DNA from: CAYYKD01 sp964471825
Lineage (GTDB): Bacteria > Spirochaetota > GWE2-31-10 > CAYYKD01
Assembly (NCBI GenBank): GCA_964471825.1
Contig: CAYYKD010000018.1
Location: 5,467-69,466, forward strand
DNA: 64,000 nt
Reading direction: 5' to 3'
Part shown: positions 56,400 through 64,000 of the stretch, piece by piece
Position numbering within the stretch: the first letter of the stretch is position 1
How the letters are laid out: the number at the start of each line of letters is the position of its first letter
The notes under the pieces: generated by a model
Database searches by the model: none
What the model was told of the DNA's origin: nothing
The model's input: only the letters and a program-made list of their open reading frames with translations
Position numbers and translations under genes: made by a program

Positions 56400-57557
56400 A
56401 TGAAACAAACTTTAATTATATTTTGTCTTGTATTATCAATTTCATTATATGGTGCAAGTGTTAATGTTGATGAGTTGAGCATTATTGCAAATGGTGCATA
56501 TAATTCGACAAGTAATAATTTTGAAATGAATACCTATATGAAGTTTATCACTTCTTTTGATGGCGGGTTTAAGTTTGCTGCTAATGTAACATTTGAAGCA
56601 AATATTAAGGAGTTAGAGAGAAATTATCTGACAACAAATGCAACTATCTATGATAAGGTATTTCTTATCTTCAAACACGCTGAAGTTACAGCAAGAAATC
56701 TGGCAGATGAGCATCTAAATCTCTCTTTCTGGACGGGTACACATAAATATCTAGGAGACGGCAATAGATATAGGGGGTATGTTTACTACCCTGAAACACA
56801 GAATGATGATTATATAGGTTTCTATAGATTAAGAGGAACTGGTATCTCTGCAGAGATGAAATTCTGGAAGGATCAATTTAGATCAGAGTTTCACTTCTAT
56901 CAAAATACAAATTTTATTTCTGCTGAAGATAGACTGGCATTTCACTACTTCTCATTTGATAATGAAACAGGTCTATATACAAACTTTAGTGATAAGTTTT
57001 CTGATAAGATAGTGATAAATCTTGTTCTCTTTGGAGGAATAACATTTCCTGTGAATGGAAGTGTAAGGGGTAAGGTTGGAATGTCTTTTAAGGTTGGTAA
57101 TGAACACCTTGATTTCTTTGTTGCAGCAGGTATTCCAAAGCTTGATAGTGATATTGTCAGTATGTCATTTGATAGTCTCTATCTTGTCGGTGAGTTAAAT
57201 TTTAGGCTGGGCTATACACAGAACACTCTGACTTTTTTAACAAGACCAATGTATTATAATGAGGCACTTTCAGGTGCAATCAATGATTTTGATATTAACT
57301 ATAGAATGAGGATTGTAGTTACAGATTTCTTACTCAGAGGAGGATTTAATGTTAATTTTAAATATTCTCAACAAGATCCTCAAGATTTTTGGAAATTGAT
57401 TCTTACGACATTCCTCGATATCGAGTTCTCAGGAGTTGTATACAATATAAATCTGCACTATGACTTTTCAAGGATCTATATGGCAGGTATCGTCGGAAAT
57501 GATATGCTTGCACTGGAAGGACTCGGAGTTGTACTAGGTGTATCATCAAGATTCTAG
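56400..57557 (+). CDS. Secreted beta-barrel-like protein, unrecognised
   Basis: About 385 residues from the ATG at 56400, with AAGGGGTGG upstream. The signal peptide is MKQTLIIFCLVLSISLYGAS. The rest alternates polar and hydrophobic residues in strands (FKFAANVTFEANIKELERNYL; AEMKFWKDQFRSEFHFYQN) and ends in a terminal phenylalanine (GVSSRF), typical of outer-membrane barrels. Many tyrosines and phenylalanines border the strands. A porin-like role is possible. No named family is recognised. Confidence 0.65.
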   Translation: MKQTLIIFCLVLSISLYGASVNVDELSIIANGAYNSTSNNFEMNTYMKFITSFDGGFKFAANVTFEANIKELERNYLTTNATIYDKVFLIFKHAEVTARNLADEHLNLSFWTGTHKYLGDGNRYRGYVYYPETQNDDYIGFYRLRGTGISAEMKFWKDQFRSEFHFYQNTNFISAEDRLAFHYFSFDNETGLYTNFSDKFSDKIVINLVLFGGITFPVNGSVRGKVGMSFKVGNEHLDFFVAAGIPKLDSDIVSMSFDSLYLVGELNFRLGYTQNTLTFLTRPMYYNEALSGAINDFDINYRMRIVVTDFLLRGGFNVNFKYSQQDPQDFWKLILTTFLDIEFSGVVYNINLHYDFSRIYMAGIVGNDMLALEGLGVVLGVSSRF

Positions 57558-57641
57558 AAGATTTTGCATAATTTATCTAATTGCTTTTTAGATTAAACAT
57601 AATGCCGGTTAAGGATTCGTGACAGATGGACTCTTTAGACT

Positions 57642-59999
57642 TTATAAACTCTTTATAAACTCGACAAATTTTTGCTTCATTGTGTTTCGTGGATCATCAA
57701 GATATAATTGTGCTGACAATTTTGCTTCTTCAAACCTCTTGAGATTTTTTAAAGCGACTACCTCAAAATGTTTATACTCACTTCTTCGTTGGTTATTAGG
57801 TGGGTTTTTACCATGTGTTGTAAGCAATTCGATCACTCTCTGAGGATCCCTGTGTTGATAATAACCGAGTGTGTAGACTAGTGCTACATCGGTATGTTGA
57901 TGTTCATTATACAGTTCAAGATAGCGGTTATATATTTCCTGTGCCTTATCCCGATTTTTTACCTTCCATTGTATATTATAAGCCTTTATGTAGAGAGCCA
58001 TAGGGTGGTCCGGGATTATTCTAAGTACGCTCTCAATTATTTTTAGCCCTCTTTCGGTCTCATTGTTACCAAACGCTTTGGTTGCTTCATCTATCATAGA
58101 GCTGCACAGGTCAACCTTGGTGTTGCCCGCTTCTTTGTAAATGGAGTGAAGTGTTTCAAACTCAGATTTTGATACAACAGACATCGTATCACGGTTAAAC
58201 AGTTTAGAGTGATCCCTCTGATTACCCTGCTCTTGAAGAATGAGGCGATACCATAGAAGTTCGCTTAATTTACCATCAGGTGCTTTTGAAATATACTCCT
58301 TATAACTGTCAAACCAATAATCTTTTCTATCAAATAACCAATTATGCCCCGAGTCTATTCCAAGCTGATGACCCCAGTTATGAAAAATTTCATGGATTAT
58401 TACATTGTAACTTGCACCTACAGGCATGGTTGAACTAGATTTCCATTCTGACGAGTGAAGAATACCTGGGATCAAAACAAGATGACGGGGACCGGCAAGA
58501 TATGATGTTCCGTCAAATGCCGGATGCCACCACATGACACCGTCATATTTTCTTAGGTTTTCATAGAGAAACTCTACAGGATATGGAATAATACTATTTG
58601 TATCAGGCCGATAACTACCTTCAGGTCTTTTGTTCATCCTGGAAAATTTTGCATCCAGTAACTTGTAGTCATATTCAAATAAAACCTTGCCATCTGTTAT
58701 ATAGTAATAGAACACCCTTGCATATGACCACTGCTGTTTTGTATCTCTGATTCTGTTATTTACATATCCGATATCTAATTTAGATGAAAACCTTTTATTA
58801 TCATCATGATAGATACCGTCAATTTCAGGAACATAGATATTTAGCCATCTAAAGGTATATGGCTTTTCAACTCTATTTTCAGGCGGATTATTTATATAGT
58901 AATCAAGAGCTCGTATAGTGGTTTCCCTGTCATAAAAACCAACAATATTGCCTATTTTTTCATGTAAACCGTCTACTTTTTTTAACAACTCTGTATAGAA
59001 TAAAGCATCACTATAGTTTTTACTTTCCAGAGAGATCGATGCCGCTACTACAAGATGAGTAAACAGAATGTTAAGCGGAAATTTTTTTTCACTCCGGTCA
59101 TTTAGCAACCCCTCTACAATAATTGAGCAGATCTCTTTATGATCCTTGTGTGAATAAAACAAAGGACCAAGCCTGTCCGCCTTCCAAAAATTATCAACAA
59201 TAGGATTTGCTGTGTCAGGTATCCGTTCGTGATCATTTTTTAATAAATAAATGTATTGTTCAATACTCTTTTCATATTCACCCACCTCTTTCAATGAGTT
59301 TGCCCAACTAGATCTTGCCCTATGCCTGTACGATGCGTGATATAAATACTCTTCGGGAACCGCAGCGGCTTCAATATTAATCACCTCAAATGCCTTAATC
59401 ATAGTTAGAAAATATAGATACCAAAAAAACCGATAGCTATCCGGTTTCTGATAAAATGAAAGTCTCAACAAATCGGCAGCCTTTTTATAGTTCTTATTCT
59501 TATTTTCAGCCATACCGCTGTCAAGATATTTTGCATCCGGATCAAGCATGAGCGGTTTACCTGCTTTGATAAATCCAGCCTCTTTTGTCTTTACAATCCT
59601 TTCAGTAATATATGGCAGTAAAGTTAAATCAATTGTTTTTAGTTCCGGCTTACAAACAGCCTCTCTATTAAAATATCCTTCTTTTTCAAAAATAAGACCG
59701 ATGTCTGAATTTTTATCTAATGTAAATGAAAAAGGGGTTTTACCTAAAACCTGTTTATTTTCCTTATCTGTAACAACTGCACCGGCCGGATTGGATGAGA
59801 TAATAATATTTACTTTTGCACTATTAGGAAACAACCAAAAAGTTGAACTAATTAGTAATAATATCATGAAAACTCTATTAAATCTAAAACTGTAAAATAT
59901 CTGCCGGCCCGGTGACCTCTTGTGAGTAGAATCAAGTTTAATACCGCCCTGCACTTTTACCGTTGCAGAGAAGTTACCAATAATTATATTTATCCCCAT
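57642..59999 (-). CDS. Putative membrane-anchored zinc peptidase with PEGA-like and TPR-like parts
   Basis: 785 residues. A membrane segment at about 45-60 is followed by a PEGA-like domain (about 63-112, VNIIISSNPAGAVVTDKENKQ). Helical repeats are at 140-390, and a metallopeptidase-like core has HEIFHNWGH near residue 533 (HExxH with a further H), preceded by a YLAGPRHLVLIPGI segment. TPR-like helices fill 640-785. GAAGGTG before the ATG supports this start, though it gives 44 residues ahead of the membrane helix. The fourth ligand is not certain. It probably acts outside the cytoplasm on an unknown substrate. Confidence 0.6.
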   Translation of the reverse strand: MGINIIIGNFSATVKVQGGIKLDSTHKRSPGRQIFYSFRFNRVFMILLLISSTFWLFPNSAKVNIIISSNPAGAVVTDKENKQVLGKTPFSFTLDKNSDIGLIFEKEGYFNREAVCKPELKTIDLTLLPYITERIVKTKEAGFIKAGKPLMLDPDAKYLDSGMAENKNKNYKKAADLLRLSFYQKPDSYRFFWYLYFLTMIKAFEVINIEAAAVPEEYLYHASYRHRARSSWANSLKEVGEYEKSIEQYIYLLKNDHERIPDTANPIVDNFWKADRLGPLFYSHKDHKEICSIIVEGLLNDRSEKKFPLNILFTHLVVAASISLESKNYSDALFYTELLKKVDGLHEKIGNIVGFYDRETTIRALDYYINNPPENRVEKPYTFRWLNIYVPEIDGIYHDDNKRFSSKLDIGYVNNRIRDTKQQWSYARVFYYYITDGKVLFEYDYKLLDAKFSRMNKRPEGSYRPDTNSIIPYPVEFLYENLRKYDGVMWWHPAFDGTSYLAGPRHLVLIPGILHSSEWKSSSTMPVGASYNVIIHEIFHNWGHQLGIDSGHNWLFDRKDYWFDSYKEYISKAPDGKLSELLWYRLILQEQGNQRDHSKLFNRDTMSVVSKSEFETLHSIYKEAGNTKVDLCSSMIDEATKAFGNNETERGLKIIESVLRIIPDHPMALYIKAYNIQWKVKNRDKAQEIYNRYLELYNEHQHTDVALVYTLGYYQHRDPQRVIELLTTHGKNPPNNQRRSEYKHFEVVALKNLKRFEEAKLSAQLYLDDPRNTMKQKFVEFIKSL

Positions 60000-60115
60000 A
60001 AAACACCTTCACTAAAAACCTAAAAAACCAAACTATTAATTAAATAGAGAGGTTACTACGGTTTGTTTACGATTTATAAATTTTTATACTTCATATTCTT
60101 TTGCTTCATATTTTT

Positions 60116-61564
60116 TTACTTATCAGGAAATATAATTAAGAACTCAACACCTGAAGGTTTTAAATTTGAGCATTTTATAGTACCGGATAGTTTTTGAGCA
60201 ACCAGATTATAAACAATATTTAAACCCAAACCGGTCCCCCCATGTGCTCTCTTTGTCGTAAAAAATGGATCGTAAATCTTCTCTATAATATCTTCTGGGA
60301 TCCCCTTTCCATTATCTTTATAACTAAAATAAATATCACCATACTTGTCTTCAATATCCATTGTGATACTTCCCGATGGCATCATATCAAAACCATGCAA
60401 TAATGAGTTCATTATTAGATTAGTTAAAATCTGATAAAAAGCACCCGGATAACTATTCACAGCCAAGTGGTCATCGCAATTAATAACAATATTTAAACTA
60501 TAAGGTTTTAGTTTTGGATTTAGACTCATCAAAACACTTTCAATGTATTCTTTGACTTTAAACTGTCGCTTTATCTCCGTAGACTGATCAACTGCTACAA
60601 GTTTGAAATTTTTGACAAGATCACTGGTCCTCTGTAGGTTGACAAGTATTATATCTGCAGCCTCTATAGTTCTCTGTAAGTAATGCTCAAAATCAGACTT
60701 TTTTATCTTATTATCTTCGAATATCTCGCAAATCTCCCTAGTTAAACCGGCAAGATGGGATATAGCAGTTATACTTACCCCAAGCGGTGTATTAATCTCA
60801 TGAGCCACCCCGGCAACCATTCCGCCAAGAGAGGCCATTTTTTCGGCCTGAACGAGTTCCTTTGTCCGCTCCTCCACTAATTCAACAAGCTGATTGTTAT
60901 GTTTCTGAATGGTATCGGCCATCCGGTTAAAAACAAAACTTAAACTCCCTATCTCATCCTCAGACTTTAAGTCACTTCTAACAGAAAAATTTTTATTAGA
61001 AAAACTTCCGATAACATTTTTCAAATTTATAATAGGGTTTAAAATTATTATTTTTAAACTGAAAAAAATAATTATTACCAAAAATGGTGATATAAACAAT
61101 GTCTGCATACAGATTCTAAAAATCGTATTTCTTATTGATTTTTTCAAATCATAATCATTAGTGTAAACTTCCACATAACCAACAACTTTGTTATAATACA
61201 CGATCTCTTTTTTGTGCTTAATAAACGCTGATTCCAGTATTGCTTGCTGAACCTTATTGATTGATGCTAATTTAACTATCTCATTTCTTTCATTCTTAAT
61301 CTGTCCATTCCAAAAATTATCCTTAAAATCTTTAACAACAATCGCAAGCACAATAGGTGACATCATTTCAAGATTTACCATTCTCTCTATAACTTCTTCA
61401 TTGTATGTCCATACAGCATCAAAAAGGTTATATGCTATCCGTTCAGATATCTGTAAGGAACTATTATTTATCTCCTGCATAATCCTTGTCTCTTCATATT
61501 TATAAGTTATTAGACCCGCAATAAGCATTGTAATAATAATACCCATTACAAGGATGATTATCAC
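60116..61564 (-). CDS. Membrane sensor histidine kinase
   Basis: A kinase with two membrane helices (about 1-20 and 155-180) around a small periplasmic sensor like that of the chemoreceptor at 148-1650. HAMP follows (about 180-235), then an H-box VAGVAHEINTPLGVS (His near 253), N-box NLIMNSLLHGF, DNGKGIP, and GGTGLGLNIV. The GTG at 61564 gives no basic N-terminus, while the frame is open upstream to 61642 and adds LFNSNHFSKLLFIKSGSKISLGLK. An AGGAG at 61653-61649 points to an ATC at 61642 as a possible non-AUG start. No response regulator lies next to it. It is preceded by a solute-binding protein gene. Confidence 0.92.
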   Translation of the reverse strand: MIIILVMGIIITMLIAGLITYKYEETRIMQEINNSSLQISERIAYNLFDAVWTYNEEVIERMVNLEMMSPIVLAIVVKDFKDNFWNGQIKNERNEIVKLASINKVQQAILESAFIKHKKEIVYYNKVVGYVEVYTNDYDLKKSIRNTIFRICMQTLFISPFLVIIIFFSLKIIILNPIINLKNVIGSFSNKNFSVRSDLKSEDEIGSLSFVFNRMADTIQKHNNQLVELVEERTKELVQAEKMASLGGMVAGVAHEINTPLGVSITAISHLAGLTREICEIFEDNKIKKSDFEHYLQRTIEAADIILVNLQRTSDLVKNFKLVAVDQSTEIKRQFKVKEYIESVLMSLNPKLKPYSLNIVINCDDHLAVNSYPGAFYQILTNLIMNSLLHGFDMMPSGSITMDIEDKYGDIYFSYKDNGKGIPEDIIEKIYDPFFTTKRAHGGTGLGLNIVYNLVAQKLSGTIKCSNLKPSGVEFLIIFPDK

Positions 61565-61654
61565 TTTTAATCCGAGAGAGATTTTACTGCCCGATTTAAT
61601 AAATAATAGTTTTGAAAAATGATTTGAATTAAATAATTTGATAAATGACTCCTG

Positions 61655-62887
61655 CTATCTTTTATAGTAAATCTGTTTTATCCGTTCAATCTCACTTAAT
61701 ATCAAGTCGAGATTATCCTCACCTGTATTTTGCAGATATGACTTCATCAATTCCATAGCTTTTTCTGAAAACTCAGGCTTTGTATCTCTATCATAAAACT
61801 GCGTTATGCCGGCTGCACTCTTTAAAAGTTTGTTTCCCTCATTGATAAAATAATTATCACCTAAGTCCGCAAGTTTATTTGGCGATATCATCCCCATCCG
61901 CTGATTAATTTCAGACTGTATCTCTTTATCAGCAATAAATTTTAAAAATAAAAGAGCATTCTTTTTATTCTTACCATTATTTGATACAATCAAAACATCC
62001 AAAGGGGCCTCTTCATATCTGCCAATGTCCTTTTTGATCTGAGGAAAACTAAAAAAACCTATATTTTCAAGCATTTTTGGTGGAATAACTGCTGTGATGA
62101 AGTTACCCATAAGGATCATAGCCGCCTCTTCCCTATAAATAAACGGAAGAATCTTATCCCATTCAAAGTCGTCTGATTTTGCAGTAAAATACTCCAAATC
62201 CCTCAATTTTTTAATATATCTAAAAACATTTTTTACCCGATCATCCTTGTAACTGATCTTACCTTTCATAAGATCTTTATGAAACTGATAGCCATTCAAC
62301 CTTAGATTGATATAATCAAACCATCCTGCAAAGGGCCAACTACTTTTTGTTCCAAGTGCTATTGGTGTTAGATTATTCTTTTTTAACTTATTGCAAAGAC
62401 TCAAAAACTGCTCCCAATCAGCCGGTGTTGTTATGTTTAGTTTTTTAAAAAGAGATCGGTTATAATAAAAACCCCATTGATAATAAGACAAGGGAAGCCC
62501 AAATATTTTATTATTAATTTTAACACCACTTATTGAGCTGTCCGTAAAAATCTTACTGTAGTTGTTAGTTTCCCAAAAACCGCTAAGTTCATAAACTAAA
62601 CCCTTCTTTACAAGATCATCTAACTTTTCACCTGCAAACCAAAAAAACACATCCCCTGCATCAGATTTAACTGATAACATTTCCTCAAAATCCCTTTTAT
62701 AAGTTTCCTGCTCAACCTCATTACCTTTAACCTTAATATCAGGATGTTTTTGTATAAATTTTTCCAGAATAGTGTTCCATACAGCTCTTTGCTGACCGCT
62801 TGAAAACATAAAATTTATAACTAAATCCCCGTCTGCATATAGATTGAAACAGAGTAACACAAATAAAACAATTATAAATTTTTTCAT
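61655..62887 (-). CDS. Extracellular solute-binding protein family 1 (sugar-type)
   Basis: About 410 residues from the ATG at 62887, with GAGGTG upstream. The signal peptide is MKKFIIVLFVLLCFNLYADG, without a lipobox, so it should be a free periplasmic protein. Family marks are VNFMFSSGQQ-type opening (INFMFSSGQQRAVWNTILEKF), GLPLSYYQWGFYYNRSLFKKLNI and the late FLKFIADKEIQSEIN. No permease or ATPase genes are near. The kinase gene begins inside or right after its stop, so it may be a ligand sensor for the kinase rather than part of an importer. Confidence 0.88.
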   Translation of the reverse strand: MKKFIIVLFVLLCFNLYADGDLVINFMFSSGQQRAVWNTILEKFIQKHPDIKVKGNEVEQETYKRDFEEMLSVKSDAGDVFFWFAGEKLDDLVKKGLVYELSGFWETNNYSKIFTDSSISGVKINNKIFGLPLSYYQWGFYYNRSLFKKLNITTPADWEQFLSLCNKLKKNNLTPIALGTKSSWPFAGWFDYINLRLNGYQFHKDLMKGKISYKDDRVKNVFRYIKKLRDLEYFTAKSDDFEWDKILPFIYREEAAMILMGNFITAVIPPKMLENIGFFSFPQIKKDIGRYEEAPLDVLIVSNNGKNKKNALLFLKFIADKEIQSEINQRMGMISPNKLADLGDNYFINEGNKLLKSAAGITQFYDRDTKPEFSEKAMELMKSYLQNTGEDNLDLILSEIERIKQIYYKR

Positions 62888-63118
62888 AAAGCACCTCATT
62901 AAGTAATATCGTTGACAGAGACTAAATTATACATTTTCATTATACATTATCTGCAACACTTGCGTCAAACTAATTATTCAAAATTATTTAGGTACGAATT
63001 GACTCACATTAAATGTAACTTTGCATATCATTAAATTGCTTAAAATTTGATGTAAATGTCAACTCCGCGTGAAACCACTTTCGGATATGAAAAACTACCT
63101 ATTAAAAAGTAAATTTTC

Positions 63119-63147
63119 TTGATTATTACTTCAAATCTTGATATAAT
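63119..63147 (+). promoter_or_regulatory. Promoter for the Rpn-like gene
   Basis: TTGATT (63119-63124), 17-nt spacer, TATAAT (63142-63147, exact). The TTG start at 63181 has AAGGA upstream. The spacer 62888-63118 holds nothing else I can support. Confidence 0.65.
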
Positions 63148-63180
63148 AATCTTAATTAAAAAAGTTAAGGATTACACTTG

Positions 63181-64000
63181 AATACATACGATGAGTTGTT
63201 TAAAAAGCAGATTAAAGGGTTTTTTGAAAAGTTTGCGACTGTAATTACTGATTATGAGATAGTAAAACTACCGAAAAAGGCAGATATCTTGATAATTGAG
63301 ATGGAAGAGAAATTTGCCGAGAAACTGACGATTTTCAATTATTTTAAGAAGTATAACGGTATTGAGTTTAAGTCCGCCGGTGATAGTTTTAAGCTTGGTG
63401 AGGATGACTACAAACTTGGCTTTTACATAAACGGTATATTGATACAGGAAAAGGGTGCAGATAACGACAACACGACTTTTACTGTTATAAGTACGACTAA
63501 GCCGGAAGCTTTTTTGACTCACTACAAGTCAAACCTGACCAAGCTCAGTAAAGGTTTTTATCGTATAGATAATATATCTGTTATACCTGTCCACTTGATA
63601 GTTATAACTGAGATTGAGGGCGATTTTAACCAGGAATACAAGCTCTTAAAGGAGTTTAGTAAAGGTAAAGATCTTTCTAACTTTATCAGGAGTTTTTTGA
63701 CGGTATTTGATGATAAAATAGATAAAAGTACGATGGAGATATTGCTGATTTTGCATGGCGTAGAGACAGTAAATATTATGAAGGAGATGGGGATGTACAC
63801 AAATATTATAGAAACTAATTTAAATTATCTGGCAGAAGAATTTGGTTTAAAGCAGCGATTTATAGAGCAGGGAATTCAACAAGGTGAACTTAGAGGTGAA
63901 CTTAGAGGTGAACTAAAGGGCGAACTTAAGGGTAAACTTGAAGGTAAACTTGAAGATGCAAAAGCATTCAAAAAGCTCGGTGTTAGTATCGATCTTATCG
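63181..64000 (+). CDS. Rpn/YhgA-family nuclease (putative transposase type), 3' end beyond the window
   Basis: The frame is open from a TTG at 63181 to the window end (273 codons seen). The start MNTYDELFKKQIKGFFEKFA and the stretch YRIDNISVIPVHLIVITEIEG fit the PD-(D/E)XK recombination-promoting nuclease type, with no clear complete catalytic set seen. The end has six GEL(R/K)/GKLE units (residues 235-258), as often seen in this group. It is probably a mobile-type or selfish gene. The promoter and ribosome site are good. The missing 3' end is off the window. Confidence 0.65.
63883..63954 (+). repeat. Six 12-bp coding repeats in the Rpn-like gene
   Basis: Units of GGTGAACTTAGA type run from 63883 to 63954, the first two identical and the last two identical. 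They encode GELR, GELR, GELK, GELK, GKLE, GKLE. They are likely to vary in number by slippage. Confidence 0.9.

Noticed and set aside
41906..63107. 19-base identical stretch (ATATGAAAAACTACCTATT) at about 41907 and 63087
   Set aside because: One copy is coding and the other is in a spacer; neither is flanked by further similarity. In AT-rich DNA such a match can occur by chance.
1..64000. CRISPR arrays, tRNA or rRNA genes, complete insertion sequences
   Set aside because: I looked for regular spacer-repeat arrays, T-arm GTTCGA contexts and transposase genes with terminal repeats and saw none that hold up, apart from the partial Rpn-like gene at the end.

Overview
The window is AT-rich bacterial DNA (roughly one third G+C by eye) from a scaffold in which five runs of exactly 10 N each interrupt a gene. 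The content points to an anaerobic or fermentative diderm, most like a low-GC spirochaete or relative. Evidence: several secreted beta-barrel-like proteins, many TPR proteins, a four-subunit 2-oxoacid:ferredoxin oxidoreductase, an acyl-CoA dehydratase activase pair, pyruvate phosphate dikinase, glutamate dehydrogenase, and no aerobic respiratory genes. The taxonomic call is inference from gene content only.

Layout. 0-8 kb: a chemoreceptor, an M16 zinc protease, and a two-gene acyl-CoA dehydratase activase module. 8-18 kb: a long plus-strand run with korD-korA-korB-korC, a membrane-anchored TPR protein (gap), lgt, pheS, pheT and a second TPR protein. 18-23 kb: two coupled genes for secreted barrel-like proteins, then leuS. 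23-31 kb: a minus-strand run with yqeK, a shikimate-kinase-like/chorismate-synthase fusion, yigZ, proA, two unrecognised membrane proteins and one unrecognised soluble protein. 31-37 kb: a 71-aa protein coupled to a YrdC/YciO-type gene, an HATPase protein, and a long glnE broken by a scaffold gap with a chimeric contig tail. 37-43 kb: rpmB, folE, a TPR protein, and a tightly overlapping efp-dtd-metallohydrolase run. 43-50 kb: trmFO (gap), trmL, a ComFB-domain protein, a secreted protein, gdhA, a MetH-activation-domain protein and a GH13-like protein. 50-56 kb: ppdK (gap), znuB, znuC, and cobT (gap) under a cobalamin riboswitch. 56-64 kb: a barrel-like protein, a HExxH protein, a sensor kinase with a solute-binding protein, and the 5' part of an Rpn-type nuclease/transposase gene.

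How the genes work together. KOR, PPDK, GDH and the activase module fit a ferredoxin-linked 2-oxoacid and amino-acid fermentation. GlnE, GDH and ProA sit on the glutamate side of nitrogen metabolism. CobT and the MetH-activation protein concern B12 and B12-dependent methionine synthesis.

The most interesting signals are these. (1) Four unrelated genes (the 18059 gene, glnE, the GH13-like gene, trmL) have a sigma70-type promoter with 17-nt spacing whose -10 box lies only 6-7 nt from the ATG, predicting leaderless mRNAs, while most other genes have clear Shine-Dalgarno sites. (2) The glnE break is explained by a chimeric contig end carrying a piece of an rmlB-like gene; joining the two sides at a shared 7-mer restores one reading frame. 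(3) An AroK-like/AroC fusion has altered shikimate-site residues. (4) Palindromes built on CTTGCAAAAA/CATGC recur between genes, as do short tandem duplications at gene junctions.
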